From: Candidatus Rifleibacteriota bacterium
GTDB taxonomy: Bacteria; Muiribacteriota; Ozemobacteria; Ozemobacterales; Ozemobacteraceae
Reading direction: 5' to 3'
NCBI GenBank assembly: GCA_015233565.1
Contig: JADFXM010000004.1
Span: forward strand, 186,001-250,000
Length of the DNA stretch: 64,000 bases
Part shown: positions 1 through 9,196 of the stretch, in pieces
Numbering within the stretch: position 1 is the stretch's first letter
Layout of the letters: the number at the start of each line of letters is the position of its first letter
The notes under the pieces: generated by a model
What the model saw: the letters and a program-made list of their open reading frames with translations, nothing else
What the model was told of the DNA's origin: nothing
The model's database searches: none
Made by a program: the position numbers and the translations under genes

Positions 1-274
1 TCAGTAAAAGAGCGATTGCAAGTGAGCAAAGAATCGAAAGTGGTACAGAAACAATCGTGTAATATAAAGTATTCCATATAGATTTATAAAACATCGGGTC
101 ATCAAACAGCCGAGAGAAGTTTTCGACACCCACCCATTCTGGTTTTCCGATTAGGTCCCAGCTGTAAAAGCTTATGGCCAGGGAATAAAAAATCGGAAGA
201 ATGTTGAAAGTCACAAGAATCAACAACACCGGAGCAAGGTAAAGATATGCTCCCCAATCAATTTTTTTGTTCAT
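1..274 (-). CDS. Sugar ABC transporter permease (MalF/UgpA type), C-terminus beyond the window
   Basis: The first 91 codons of an inner-membrane permease of a carbohydrate ABC importer. The translation begins MNKKIDWGAYLYLAPVLLIL, the usual short cytoplasmic start and first membrane helix. It continues with the MalF/UgpA-type periplasmic stretch: a W-D pair, 'WVGVENF', 'FDDPMF', then 'WNTLYYT' leading into helix 2. The ATG at 274 is preceded by a weak GGA. The reading frame is still open at base 1, so most of the protein lies outside. Such permeases work as a pair with a second permease, a MalK/UgpC ATPase and a binding protein. The ATPase at 17021-18145 and the binding protein at 18293-19549 could serve it, but that partnership is inferred. 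Confidence 0.85.
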   Translation of the reverse strand, partial: MNKKIDWGAYLYLAPVLLILVTFNILPIFYSLAISFYSWDLIGKPEWVGVENFSRLFDDPMFYKSIWNTLYYTIVSVPLSILCSLAIALLL

Positions 275-508
275 TCAAAGTCCGATGTCCTGAAAAAGAT
301 TGAATCTAAACATCTCAATTTTTTTGGAGAAAAAAGTAATATTGAAATGATACGGATTCTTGTTATATCAAAATTAATATCACTAGCTCCTTACAATTTT
401 GTTTTTAATGCAAATCCATTCATAAAGACCTAACAACAGCCAAAGCTCCAAAGCCAGAAATTTCCACAGCTGAAGTTTTTGCAAATTTATGAAAGAGCTT
501 CAATACTC

Positions 509-2146
509 CTATTTTTTAAATGGAACATTCTGAGAATTTTGAGCAAGCCAGGGAATCAAATTGTCGTAAAACTCGGCTGTTTCATGCTTTATAGGTGAAG
601 GGGAAGACTGAGAAGCATTCAAGTCGCTGTCTGGATACTGATAATCGGTAAAATTACAACATCCTAGAGCAATAAGTTTTCCCTTAACTAATTTTTCCAT
701 GGCCATTATTGGAATGGGAGGGTTGCCTCCGACCGGATAAATCACAGCATCATTCATTTTATCGCCATCTTTGTTTAAACAATCGTTATCACCGGAAATC
801 CATATTTCTACTCCCGAAGATTCGGTAAGGAAAGTTTTGTCCCGAGTGATCAAGGAGCAGGTTCCCCAGGTAATGATGGTTTTCACACCGTTAAAAATCG
901 GATGTCCGGCTTTAAAAGTATTGGCCAGGACTCCCCAGGGTTTGTTGGTTTTGTGCTGGTTATCCCAAACCTGATCGCTATTGAAACGCATTACGGAGCC
1001 GCATTTTTCCATGAGATTATTTAAGGTCCCAATGTTTTTGAGTGGGGCTGAATCCCAGTCGGCGGCAATAAAAAGGCTTCCTCCAGCCATCAGCCAATCA
1101 GAGTATACTTGAATTTCCCCCTGTAAAAGTGGAAGAGAGGGATCGGGCAAAATTGCAATGGAAAATTTTTCAAGTATATCAGGAGTAAGCAAATTTAGTC
1201 CGTAATAGACTTTAAATCCGAGTTTAGCCATGTGCCGCTCAAAAGTTTCCATTTTATCGGAAGCTGCATTTCCATGAGCTGCATCGATAAAAACGTTCTT
1301 ACCTTTCTCGCTGGGATCAGCTTCATTGGCAAGTCTAACAATTTTTGAAGGAATTCGTTTCGCTGGTACCATACCTGTTATCCATGTCATTGCGTTATAG
1401 GCAAACTGGGGGTGATTGTACATGAAGGAATCATAGGAATCATGTAGTTTGTTCTTTCCTCCGCTTCCGGTTCCATCATCAAAAGGAGAGCTATCCCCCA
1501 TGGCAACAATTCTTCCTTTGCCGGTTTCCGCAGCAACAATAAAAGGTGCTTTTTTGGTTCGACTGTCAACTAGAGGTACAACAGTTGAATCAACAGCTCG
1601 CAATATGGAAATAGTAGAGGCAGCCCAAGCTCCAACCGCTTTAATTCCAAACATTACCGGGTGAGAAGAATTCATGGCACCTGCTAAGGGAGCTTCAGAA
1701 AAAGTATTTCCGTCAAACTGAAAACCAAATTGTGGGCAAAAAGAGTTCAAAGCTTTAACGGCATCCCAGCCGTCGTTGTCTCTATCAGCTCCGCCGTGGT
1801 CGGAAATCAAAAAAGCTCCACCACCGTTTTTTACAAAACTAACGATTGCATTTTGTTCATCTTGAGCATATGGATTGTTAGGTTCTGCTAAGATCAAAGC
1901 TTTATAACCGGCAAGCAATTCAACAGAAATATGCTTTGAAGGAGCCACATCGCTAAGAGAATCAATTGCAAAACCCTGACTTTTGAGCATATCGGCCATA
2001 TCAGAATAAGCACCTGTTACGACCCAATCGGCATTTCCAGCAGTTTGGCCGTGGGAATCATCATATAGAACCTTAACTTGGGCGCATAAAGATTGAATTG
2101 CAAAAGAAAAAACAAACAACAACCCAATGACCAACTTTTTTTTCAT
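509..2146 (-). CDS. Exported protein with two GIFT/DUF4350-like (glutamine-amidotransferase-fold) domains
   Basis: A 545-residue exported protein. Residues 1-22 form a signal peptide (MKKKLVIGLLFVFSFAIQSLCA) and AGGAGA stands upstream of the ATG. The mature part has two related halves, about 24-260 and 280-540. Each begins with a beta strand and a 'D-HG' signature ('YDDSHGQTAG', 'IDAAHGNAAS'). Each contains a segment reading as 'open the container, show that it is empty space' ('NGGGAFLISDHGGAD', 'AGGSLFIAADWDSA'). This pattern matches the GIFT/DUF4350-type Rossmann-like domains related to class I glutamine amidotransferases. I see no obvious catalytic Cys-His-Glu set, so it is probably non-enzymatic, perhaps ligand-binding in the periplasm. 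It stands alone between short gaps. The family assignment is by pattern only. Confidence 0.55.
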   Translation of the reverse strand: MKKKLVIGLLFVFSFAIQSLCAQVKVLYDDSHGQTAGNADWVVTGAYSDMADMLKSQGFAIDSLSDVAPSKHISVELLAGYKALILAEPNNPYAQDEQNAIVSFVKNGGGAFLISDHGGADRDNDGWDAVKALNSFCPQFGFQFDGNTFSEAPLAGAMNSSHPVMFGIKAVGAWAASTISILRAVDSTVVPLVDSRTKKAPFIVAAETGKGRIVAMGDSSPFDDGTGSGGKNKLHDSYDSFMYNHPQFAYNAMTWITGMVPAKRIPSKIVRLANEADPSEKGKNVFIDAAHGNAASDKMETFERHMAKLGFKVYYGLNLLTPDILEKFSIAILPDPSLPLLQGEIQVYSDWLMAGGSLFIAADWDSAPLKNIGTLNNLMEKCGSVMRFNSDQVWDNQHKTNKPWGVLANTFKAGHPIFNGVKTIITWGTCSLITRDKTFLTESSGVEIWISGDNDCLNKDGDKMNDAVIYPVGGNPPIPIMAMEKLVKGKLIALGCCNFTDYQYPDSDLNASQSSPSPIKHETAEFYDNLIPWLAQNSQNVPFKK

Positions 2147-2299
2147 GATCTCTCCTTGATGTAATAAAAAATTTTCCCGGGGAATTCTTGCGATAAATTC
2201 TTGTGTTTAAAGTGAACTCCCAAAATATCTGAGAATAAAGTAGCGCAAAAATTAACCACTTAAGAGTTGAAAAGAACTCGAAAAGAAAAGCAAGGTACT

Positions 2300-3115
2300 C
2301 TATTTAATTTCTGCGGATTGGGATGCCTGTTTTGGTAATGAAAGTCGATATTGTTCGACATCCTTTTTTGGCAGAAAAACGGTTCCTTGAAAACCGCTAG
2401 TATTCTCGCAAATAAAATAATTTCCGTTGGATTTTTTCTTTAACTGCCAAGAATTGGATTCAGCAAAAATTCCTTCGAAATCAGAGGGGGTGTGAATTTC
2501 GATTTTAACGCTTTTGAATTCGAGCGGAAAAATTCCCCATTTGGAAATCAGTTGTCCGACTAGAAAACGTTTCCCAAAATTTCCGCTGTCAAAAAGTTTT
2601 GCCAAGTCATTTAAACTGAATTTCTTTTTTTTCTTTCCTTCTTCGTCGTCGTCTAGAGTTCGACCATTCTCTTCTTTTTTCAGAGCATCGAGATTGTATT
2701 CAATACCTTGTTTGGCTTTCACATTGAGAGTAAGTTCTTCACCAGGCTTAAGGGAGATTGGGATACGTGGGTTTTTCCTGTTAAAGGAGAGATGGCTGCC
2801 ATTAAGTTCAAGAGAAGCTGAAGAATCAGAGACAAGATACAACAACCTTACTTTTATCGAACTTTGCAATTGTTTATCAGAAACATTTTTTAATTTTACA
2901 AAAAGGGTTGTTTCAACGCAATCATTTTCCATTTCGGCCTTCCCAATGCATTCAAGAACCTCAAATGAATCAGAAAAACCTTTTTCAATAACAAACTCAG
3001 GCATGCGCGGCAGAAGATTTTTTTCAGCCCAGGCAATTTGAATATTAAAAACGGCTAAAAATAGAAAAGAAAGTAATATAAAACAGATGTTAAAATGCGC
3101 TTTCGCAATTTTCAT
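2300..3115 (-). CDS. Exported protein of unknown function
   Basis: I do not recognise this 271-residue protein. Residues 1-30 are a signal peptide ending in 'IAWA'. The rest is rich in beta-type alternation and lysine/glutamate, with a charged low-complexity patch near 150-165 (DDDEEGKKKKK). No cysteine lipobox, enzyme motif or repeat is visible. A strong promoter (TTGACA, 17 bp, TATACT) lies so close to the ATG at 3115 that transcription should begin at or next to the start codon. No ribosome binding site is present, which points to a leaderless message. A beta-sandwich adaptor-like domain in the middle is possible, but I cannot support it further. Confidence 0.7.
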   Translation of the reverse strand: MKIAKAHFNICFILLSFLFLAVFNIQIAWAEKNLLPRMPEFVIEKGFSDSFEVLECIGKAEMENDCVETTLFVKLKNVSDKQLQSSIKVRLLYLVSDSSASLELNGSHLSFNRKNPRIPISLKPGEELTLNVKAKQGIEYNLDALKKEENGRTLDDDEEGKKKKKFSLNDLAKLFDSGNFGKRFLVGQLISKWGIFPLEFKSVKIEIHTPSDFEGIFAESNSWQLKKKSNGNYFICENTSGFQGTVFLPKKDVEQYRLSLPKQASQSAEIK

Positions 3116-3123
3116 AAGGTATA

Positions 3124-3152
3124 AGTATATTAAAATCCCCTCAACTTGTCAA
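3124..3152 (-). promoter_or_regulatory. Sigma70-type promoter of the exported-protein gene, apparently leaderless
   Basis: On the minus strand TTGACA (3147-3152) and TATACT (3124-3129) are separated by exactly 17 bp. The -10 box ends only 8 nt before the ATG at 3115. The expected start site therefore falls at the start codon itself and leaves no room for a Shine-Dalgarno sequence. Confidence 0.7.
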
Positions 3153-3333
3153 AATTATTAATTAAGCAGCGAGGGATATCGCATTAAAATAACTTTCAAA
3201 CTGAATTTGCAAACATTTTTTGGTGGCACATTCTTAAAAAGAGTTTCATCTTAGGCAATTTCTACGATTCAGCGTTTGAGCTTCCAGTCAGGGAGGGAAG
3301 ATCAGCAGTTTTAGTAAGGATTGCTAAAAAGGA

Positions 3334-6267
3334 TTAAGTATTAAGTTTTTTCCTTTTCTTGTTAGCTATTTGGAAAACCTCAACTTCGCTGCTTTTTCCT
3401 TTAACCTTTTTTGTTTCAGTTCTAATAATCTCAACGCTCTTTCTGTTTTTCAGAAGAGAAAGCGAAATGCCTGAAGCCATAATTGACTCAGTTTTTTCTT
3501 CTTCAGCCAAAGAGGCTAATCTTGCAGCCACATTTACGGTATCACCTATAACGGTATATGTAAGTCGTGATTTCTGAGCGCCAACAATACCTGCAATAAC
3601 TTTGCCGCTGTTTACTCCCATCGCAAGTTGAATTCCGGAGTTTTGGCTCCTAACCCGATCCTGGACATTAAAAATGGTTTTTAAGGCCGCTTTAACAGCC
3701 GACTCTCCTCCACCACAAAGTATGTGATCAAAAACAACCAGGATTTTATTCTCAAAAACCTTGTCTATCTCTCCTCCAAAAATTTCCGTGGATTTTTTGA
3801 ATGCCTCAAACTGGGTTTTCATTATCTCCAAAGAAAATTCTGCATCAAGATTGGCTTGAACAGTTTGAAAGTCCTTGATCTGGGAAAAAACCACTGTTAC
3901 TTCTTTGTCTTCCCCAACGATGGCACCCTTTCGAAAATTTTCATCAGAAACGGCTTTACGAACAAATTCTGAAACATAATAGCCAAGAAGTTTGCCTTGT
4001 GCAAGGAGCGCAGTCATCTTGTTAAATGCACGCATTATTTTCCCAATCTCATCCGTTCCCTGCACTTTCAAGGATACTTTATAATCATTCTCAGTAATTT
4101 TCTTCATTGCGTCCTGGATTTCTTTTAGAGGCTGGAGCATGGAATTAACCATGAAAAAAACCGCGATTACAGCCAAAATCAGCATTATAGCAATTGTAGC
4201 AAAAAAGTTTGTTTCTTCAGTCTTCAGAAACGTTTCTGAATCTTTCATAGAAACGTTTCCAATCAGGATGTATTGAGACAAATCTTTTCCAGGAAGGGCT
4301 TCCTGAAAATCAGAAATTTTCCCCTTTTCGGAAGTCGTGTATGCCTGAATCATATCATTGGCCTCATAGGACGCAAGAACCAACTGGTACAATTCTGCCA
4401 TTTTTTTGTTATTGGAATAAAGCAAGTTTTTATTAAACCACAACGGATAACCTTCCTCAATCCCAATCAAAGGGCGGGGGGCCGCGAATATTTCCAGAGA
4501 TTTGGGTTGATTAGCGAATTGTTTCAACAGATATGGTCTGCTAGTTAGAAATTCATCCCATGCCCAGAAAAGAAAATATGGATTTGCGGGTCCAACTTCG
4601 ATAACATTTTGAGTAATAAAATACTTGCTCGAATTAATACGTAAAGTTGAAATTCTTCTGGCCGGTTGAACAAGTAGCATCAGATTTTCCGAACCGATTA
4701 AATTGATCAGAACATCAAGAATTATTTCCATTTTTAACAAAAAACTACTATTTTTATTGAACTTTGTATCTGTAGAATCTCCAATTTTTCTTATTAAATT
4801 GTGGCAAACAAGATTTTGCAAAATGGCAAAATAGTTCTCTCCTTCGTCCCCTTTTTCGGCAAGAAAGTTATCCTTCGGTTTTTTCCATGTGACAGCGAAT
4901 GAATCGGAAGCTTTTAATGAAATAACATTAAGGAAGGTATTTTTTTCATTTTTATTTCGCGGATCTAAGATGTCTGAAACTAAATGATTCGACATTTCCC
5001 TTAGAAACCCTATTGGATCTTTATCTGACCGAATATTTTTTATTCGCTCCAAAAAATTTTTATCCCGAATGGTTTCCACAATTTTTTGGAAAATCAGATT
5101 GTGTGAATATTTCGAACCTTCGTCAAGCCTTACAAGGCTATCATGTAGAGAATTTTTTAAATCATTTCTTGCTTTCTCACCAAGTTCCGACAATGTTAAA
5201 TTAAAAAACAGAACCGCCCCAAAAATCGGAACAATAGCAGCACCAAAAAGCCTAAGTACCACTGAAGCGATTATCGAACGGGAGAAAATATTCAGAGGTT
5301 TTGCTATAGAAAAATTCCCTAAAAGATAGAAAAAAATTACTAAAGAGGAGCCAAAAACCACTTGGAAGAGCCGATTTCTTTCAATTTGAGATTCCAAAAC
5401 TGCAATAACTGGCCTGTATCCAGTTTTTGCAAGTGATTGCGAACAAAACAATTCGACTCCTTCAAAATTAGAAGTAGCAGGAATTTTTTTTCCTTCGATT
5501 GAAATTTGAATTAAATGGTCTTTCAATTTTGGATTTCCATCAAAACTATCCCCAAGAATGGGTTTTCCTTTGTCGTTAGCAATAAAACCAAGAGCCATCC
5601 CGTATTTTTTCCAATTTGACACAATCATTTGCTCAGAAAAATCATTGCCCATTCCCTCAAGGTCGTAAAGGGCAACGATGATATCAACATAGCTCTTTCC
5701 GATTCTATAAGTTTCCCAGAAAAAAATCTTCCGATTTCCGGGAGAGTTGATGAAGACTATTCGGCCATCCATTTCAGGAACTTGAAGAACAGCTGAATAA
5801 GGGAAATTAAGTTTCTTTGAAAGATTTCTAGAAAAGGATGAAATTATTTCAGAAGAATCAGGGAATTTTTTTGAAGGAATTTGGGATAAAGAAGCAAGAT
5901 CTCCAGCTTCCTTTGAAGATATTTTTTTTAATTGAGTTTCTCTGTACAAAGTCTTCCACGATTCACCCTGGAGTCGGAGCAAAAAAAGATCTTTAGGGGG
6001 TAAAGCAAGGCAATTTTCCAACAAATTTCCCTTGGAGTTTCTTTTAATCTTAGCATCCAAATACTTTCGAGTTAAAAATCCCAATTGAGTTTCGAGGTTA
6101 TCCTGGCGTCGGATTTCTTTTAGAAATGAAAATATTTCGTCCTGATCAATCTCTGAAGGCAAAAACAAATATTTTTCCAATTCACAAAAGTCAATTGAAT
6201 CAAAAACTGAAGGAATAAACAAAATCATCAGAAGACATAAAAAAAGGAAAACCCATTTTTTATTCAT
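3334..6267 (-). CDS. Receptor-type class III nucleotide cyclase, C2-like (lacks both metal-binding aspartates)
   Basis: A 977-residue membrane protein with four predicted helices (about 5-22, 299-320, 333-360, 686-710), two large extracytoplasmic regions, a HAMP domain (to about 760) and a C-terminal class III cyclase domain (785-955). The first metal-binding Asp is Gln796 ('FSQIKDF' in place of FSDIxxF) and the second is Asn840 ('VFENKIL' in place of FIGDAIM). The substrate and transition-state residues are intact: Lys836 ('IDK'), Thr905 ('YTVIG'), Asn912 and Arg916 ('NVAARL'). A homodimer could not hold the two metal ions. This is the residue set of the C2 half of animal adenylyl cyclases, and the Lys/Thr pair predicts ATP as substrate. 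I chose the ATG at 6267, preceded by GAGG, over a start 30 bases upstream. It overlaps the stop of the upstream cyclase by 8 nt, so translation is probably coupled. Confidence 0.85.
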   Translation of the reverse strand: MNKKWVFLFLCLLMILFIPSVFDSIDFCELEKYLFLPSEIDQDEIFSFLKEIRRQDNLETQLGFLTRKYLDAKIKRNSKGNLLENCLALPPKDLFLLRLQGESWKTLYRETQLKKISSKEAGDLASLSQIPSKKFPDSSEIISSFSRNLSKKLNFPYSAVLQVPEMDGRIVFINSPGNRKIFFWETYRIGKSYVDIIVALYDLEGMGNDFSEQMIVSNWKKYGMALGFIANDKGKPILGDSFDGNPKLKDHLIQISIEGKKIPATSNFEGVELFCSQSLAKTGYRPVIAVLESQIERNRLFQVVFGSSLVIFFYLLGNFSIAKPLNIFSRSIIASVVLRLFGAAIVPIFGAVLFFNLTLSELGEKARNDLKNSLHDSLVRLDEGSKYSHNLIFQKIVETIRDKNFLERIKNIRSDKDPIGFLREMSNHLVSDILDPRNKNEKNTFLNVISLKASDSFAVTWKKPKDNFLAEKGDEGENYFAILQNLVCHNLIRKIGDSTDTKFNKNSSFLLKMEIILDVLINLIGSENLMLLVQPARRISTLRINSSKYFITQNVIEVGPANPYFLFWAWDEFLTSRPYLLKQFANQPKSLEIFAAPRPLIGIEEGYPLWFNKNLLYSNNKKMAELYQLVLASYEANDMIQAYTTSEKGKISDFQEALPGKDLSQYILIGNVSMKDSETFLKTEETNFFATIAIMLILAVIAVFFMVNSMLQPLKEIQDAMKKITENDYKVSLKVQGTDEIGKIMRAFNKMTALLAQGKLLGYYVSEFVRKAVSDENFRKGAIVGEDKEVTVVFSQIKDFQTVQANLDAEFSLEIMKTQFEAFKKSTEIFGGEIDKVFENKILVVFDHILCGGGESAVKAALKTIFNVQDRVRSQNSGIQLAMGVNSGKVIAGIVGAQKSRLTYTVIGDTVNVAARLASLAEEEKTESIMASGISLSLLKNRKSVEIIRTETKKVKGKSSEVEVFQIANKKRKKLNT

Positions 6268-9175
6268 TGAGATAAGCCTCTTCAATTTCAAAAGCATTTG
6301 AATCCGGTAATTTTAGTAAATATTCAGGTTTCAGATAGATTGAAATTTTCTGGGAAATGATAATTCCCGAGCTTTTTCCAACTTTTGACAAACTTTCAAG
6401 ATACTCAGCATTCTTTTTGGTTTCTCCACTGACAATATGTTCCAGGCGGTTCATGGCGCTGATGGTTCCAACCATTAGCTTGCCCCCATCCAGTCCGATT
6501 CCCATTTTATATTCAAAGAGCCCACACTGTTTTCTTTCCTGATTTATTTTTCTCAGAGCTAGGACCATTTGAATCGAGGTTTTTAAAGCTGAAAGGCTTG
6601 ATGCTTCAAATGTTTCCTTAAAAAATGAAGCAACTATGGCATCTCCAATGAAATTCTCTATGAATCCACCGTTTTCTTCAACGTAGGATGCCATCGTTTC
6701 AAAATGTTTATTCAAGAGCCTGACAACTTCATCCGGTCTTATTTTTTCTGAAATTCCCGTAAAATTTCGCAAATCCGAAAATAGGATGACTCCGTCACGG
6801 AAAAGGGGTTTGGGTAAAAAAGAATCGCTTCTTTCCTCAATCCCAGCTTCCAAACTACCTGAGACGAAAAAAGCAAGATTTTTTCGCTTTTCCAATCCCT
6901 GGATCATCATATCGAAAACACCTGTCATTTCCCCTAATTCATCTTGTCGGGGAAGTAGAACCCTTGTCGTAAGATCCCCGTTAATTACTCTGAATAAACC
7001 AGTTTCAACCGCCAAAATCGGCTCAATAATATATTCGGCTGACTTCCTTGCCAGATAAAAAACAGGGAAACTCAATATCAAAGTTAAAATTCCAAGCACC
7101 GAAATATTGAATGTCTTCTTTTTTATGATGTGTCCAAGCGAGATATATGCTGACAAAACAAATCCGGGGGTGTGCTGGCAAGCAAAGGAAATGTACATTC
7201 CCCCCTTTTCAGGAATAACTTGCAGTGCCAGAGATTTTCCTGATTCAGACATGAATTTTTGGAGTTTTTTCCCAACCTGGGATTGCCAAAAAGAAACATC
7301 ATTTTGAGGAAAAATTAGTTTCTGTTCTCGTGATGAAACTCTTAAAGCGCCAAAATTCCTCATTCCATCTTTCAGAGTCCATTCAAGATCAGTGAGGGAT
7401 TTTTGAAAATGTGCTTGGAAAGGGAACCCTAGATTACTGAAGAAATACAGCCAAATACACCCGAGTTTCTCTGAATAAACCATATCATGAAAATGGAAAT
7501 TCTTTTCCTGATTGAAGTCAAGAATTTCGCTTCGGCTCTGTCTTCGCATAAAATTCCGAAAAACTTCCATTTTACTTAAGCCCTCGAAAGATGCAAGATT
7601 TCCAACGATATCCTCCATGGGAGGGGCTTCTTGAAAATTATTCGAAGAGAGGGGTAAAAATTTTTGACATTCATTGAAAAAAGCATTTACAGCTTCTGCA
7701 AACTTGGGCTTGCTGTAGGAGGTCAAAGTTTGACTGAAGAAACACTTGGACAAATTTCCCTCAAAATTAACGATGAAAAAATGCATAGGGATTGAATTCT
7801 CTTCCAGAAAGCTGAAGACCTGGGAAGCTGCTTCCTTAAGAGATTTGTCATCACTTTTTTTTATTAACGAGAGCCACTTTTTATCTGAAATCAATTTTCG
7901 ACAGCTATCGACGGCATTTGATACAACAGATTCGCTACCTACATCGAGTTCTTCGATTTTTGACAGAGTATCTTTAATGATGAGTCGTTCTTCACGGCTT
8001 TGAGAAGCCTCAATGTGCAGATATCCAGCAGCAAATAGAATAATCAGTGGAAGAATCCCAATAACTGAGAAGAACAAAGAAAATCGTTTTCTCAAACTCA
8101 GTACAAAAGGCTCCCCAAATAATGCTGCACGATAAACTGTTAAAATTCCAATCGAAAGAAAAAGGCACATGAATATGTGAAACCACTTTTCCGCAACCGG
8201 TGTATGGAATCTTGAAAAGATGAGTATTTCAAAAGGAATCGCAATATCGATAAGCTCTCTTAGGACAAAAGAATTATCAATTTGGATCGATTTTCCAAAT
8301 GGAACCAGTTCATTTTTTTTGGTTAGGATTTTCTTTCTTTTTGCAAAAGTGGCAACCCACGATTTCCATTTTGGATTCAAATTAGAGGGAAAGATGCATT
8401 TTTTAACCTTATAATCAGTCTTTACAGAGATTAATACGGGATGGAAAGAAATGGATTTTCTGAAAAAATTGGATTCTTCAATTTTCCTGAGGGCCTTTTT
8501 AATTCTAAGGCCAGGAGTTGAAGAATCCGCTTGGAAAATCAAAAGATAAGAGATACTTCGACCATTTTTTAAATCGATTGTGTCCCAAAGAAGTTCACGA
8601 TTCTTCTTCTCATAAACCGTTGAAATCGTTCTTCCCTGCTGATTCCAAACTATTGAAAAATTGGCAAGAATGCCAAACAAATTTTTGGAAAAATTGTCAA
8701 ATCTTTTGATTTCATCTGAGGTGAGAGTTTCGTAACCATTCAAAGCTTTCAGAAATTTGGTCATGGCAATTTTCTTTGAATTCGAAAACCCGGGTCCCTC
8801 AATGATTTTGAAACCTGACTTTTCAATCAAAATTGCGTAAGCTTGAATAGGTCTATTCTCTTTAAAAAGATTTTTTTCAATTTTTTCAGGGAATAAGTGA
8901 GAAATATTTTCTTGACTGTTTACCTGAATTTCTTTTTCTATCATTTTCCTGAATCTTAAAGCCTTCTGCCCCAACTCGTTTCGGAAAAAATCAGGAGAAA
9001 TATTGCTTCGGAAATTTTCCACAAGATATTTTGCAGATAATTCCCAGAGATATCTATTTCTTTCAAGCTTCATTTCAAGCCTGCGAGATTCGATTTTTGA
9101 AAGTAGAAGCAATGGGAAGGAAATCAAAACAAATAGCAAGAAAAATGGAAATGAATTCAAAAAAAACTTCTTCAT
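6260..9175 (-). CDS. Receptor-type class III nucleotide cyclase, C1-like (metal site only)
   Basis: A 971-residue paralogue of the downstream protein with the same layout: a helix at about 7-27, an extracytoplasmic region, helices at about 330-350 and 363-385, a second extracytoplasmic region, a helix at 687-708, HAMP, and a cyclase domain from about 790 to 960. Both metal-binding aspartates are present (Asp801 in 'FSDLRNF', Asp845 in 'FIGDAIV'). The base-selecting Lys is Asn841 ('IENFIGD'), the second base-contact position is Ile914, the catalytic Asn is Lys921 and the catalytic Arg is Tyr925 ('VSGETKKNAEYLE' in place of 'VIGDxVNxAxRLE'). It therefore has exactly what its neighbour lacks, and the reverse. 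It starts 21 bases after the last pseudopilin gene and belongs to that operon. No clear Shine-Dalgarno precedes its ATG. Confidence 0.85.
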   Translation of the reverse strand: MKKFFLNSFPFFLLFVLISFPLLLLSKIESRRLEMKLERNRYLWELSAKYLVENFRSNISPDFFRNELGQKALRFRKMIEKEIQVNSQENISHLFPEKIEKNLFKENRPIQAYAILIEKSGFKIIEGPGFSNSKKIAMTKFLKALNGYETLTSDEIKRFDNFSKNLFGILANFSIVWNQQGRTISTVYEKKNRELLWDTIDLKNGRSISYLLIFQADSSTPGLRIKKALRKIEESNFFRKSISFHPVLISVKTDYKVKKCIFPSNLNPKWKSWVATFAKRKKILTKKNELVPFGKSIQIDNSFVLRELIDIAIPFEILIFSRFHTPVAEKWFHIFMCLFLSIGILTVYRAALFGEPFVLSLRKRFSLFFSVIGILPLIILFAAGYLHIEASQSREERLIIKDTLSKIEELDVGSESVVSNAVDSCRKLISDKKWLSLIKKSDDKSLKEAASQVFSFLEENSIPMHFFIVNFEGNLSKCFFSQTLTSYSKPKFAEAVNAFFNECQKFLPLSSNNFQEAPPMEDIVGNLASFEGLSKMEVFRNFMRRQSRSEILDFNQEKNFHFHDMVYSEKLGCIWLYFFSNLGFPFQAHFQKSLTDLEWTLKDGMRNFGALRVSSREQKLIFPQNDVSFWQSQVGKKLQKFMSESGKSLALQVIPEKGGMYISFACQHTPGFVLSAYISLGHIIKKKTFNISVLGILTLILSFPVFYLARKSAEYIIEPILAVETGLFRVINGDLTTRVLLPRQDELGEMTGVFDMMIQGLEKRKNLAFFVSGSLEAGIEERSDSFLPKPLFRDGVILFSDLRNFTGISEKIRPDEVVRLLNKHFETMASYVEENGGFIENFIGDAIVASFFKETFEASSLSALKTSIQMVLALRKINQERKQCGLFEYKMGIGLDGGKLMVGTISAMNRLEHIVSGETKKNAEYLESLSKVGKSSGIIISQKISIYLKPEYLLKLPDSNAFEIEEAYLNE

Positions 9176-9196
9176 ACTATAAAAAAACTGCTACAA

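Noticed and set aside
2514..3041. A 175-codon plus-strand frame opposite the exported-protein gene
   Set aside because: It is low-complexity Ser/Phe/Arg-rich, as expected of an antisense shadow, while the minus strand has a signal peptide and promoter.
6267..6297. Upstream start at 6297 for the second cyclase
   Set aside because: The inner ATG at 6267 has GAGG at good spacing and gives the standard short overlap; the longer start adds ten residues before the membrane helix.
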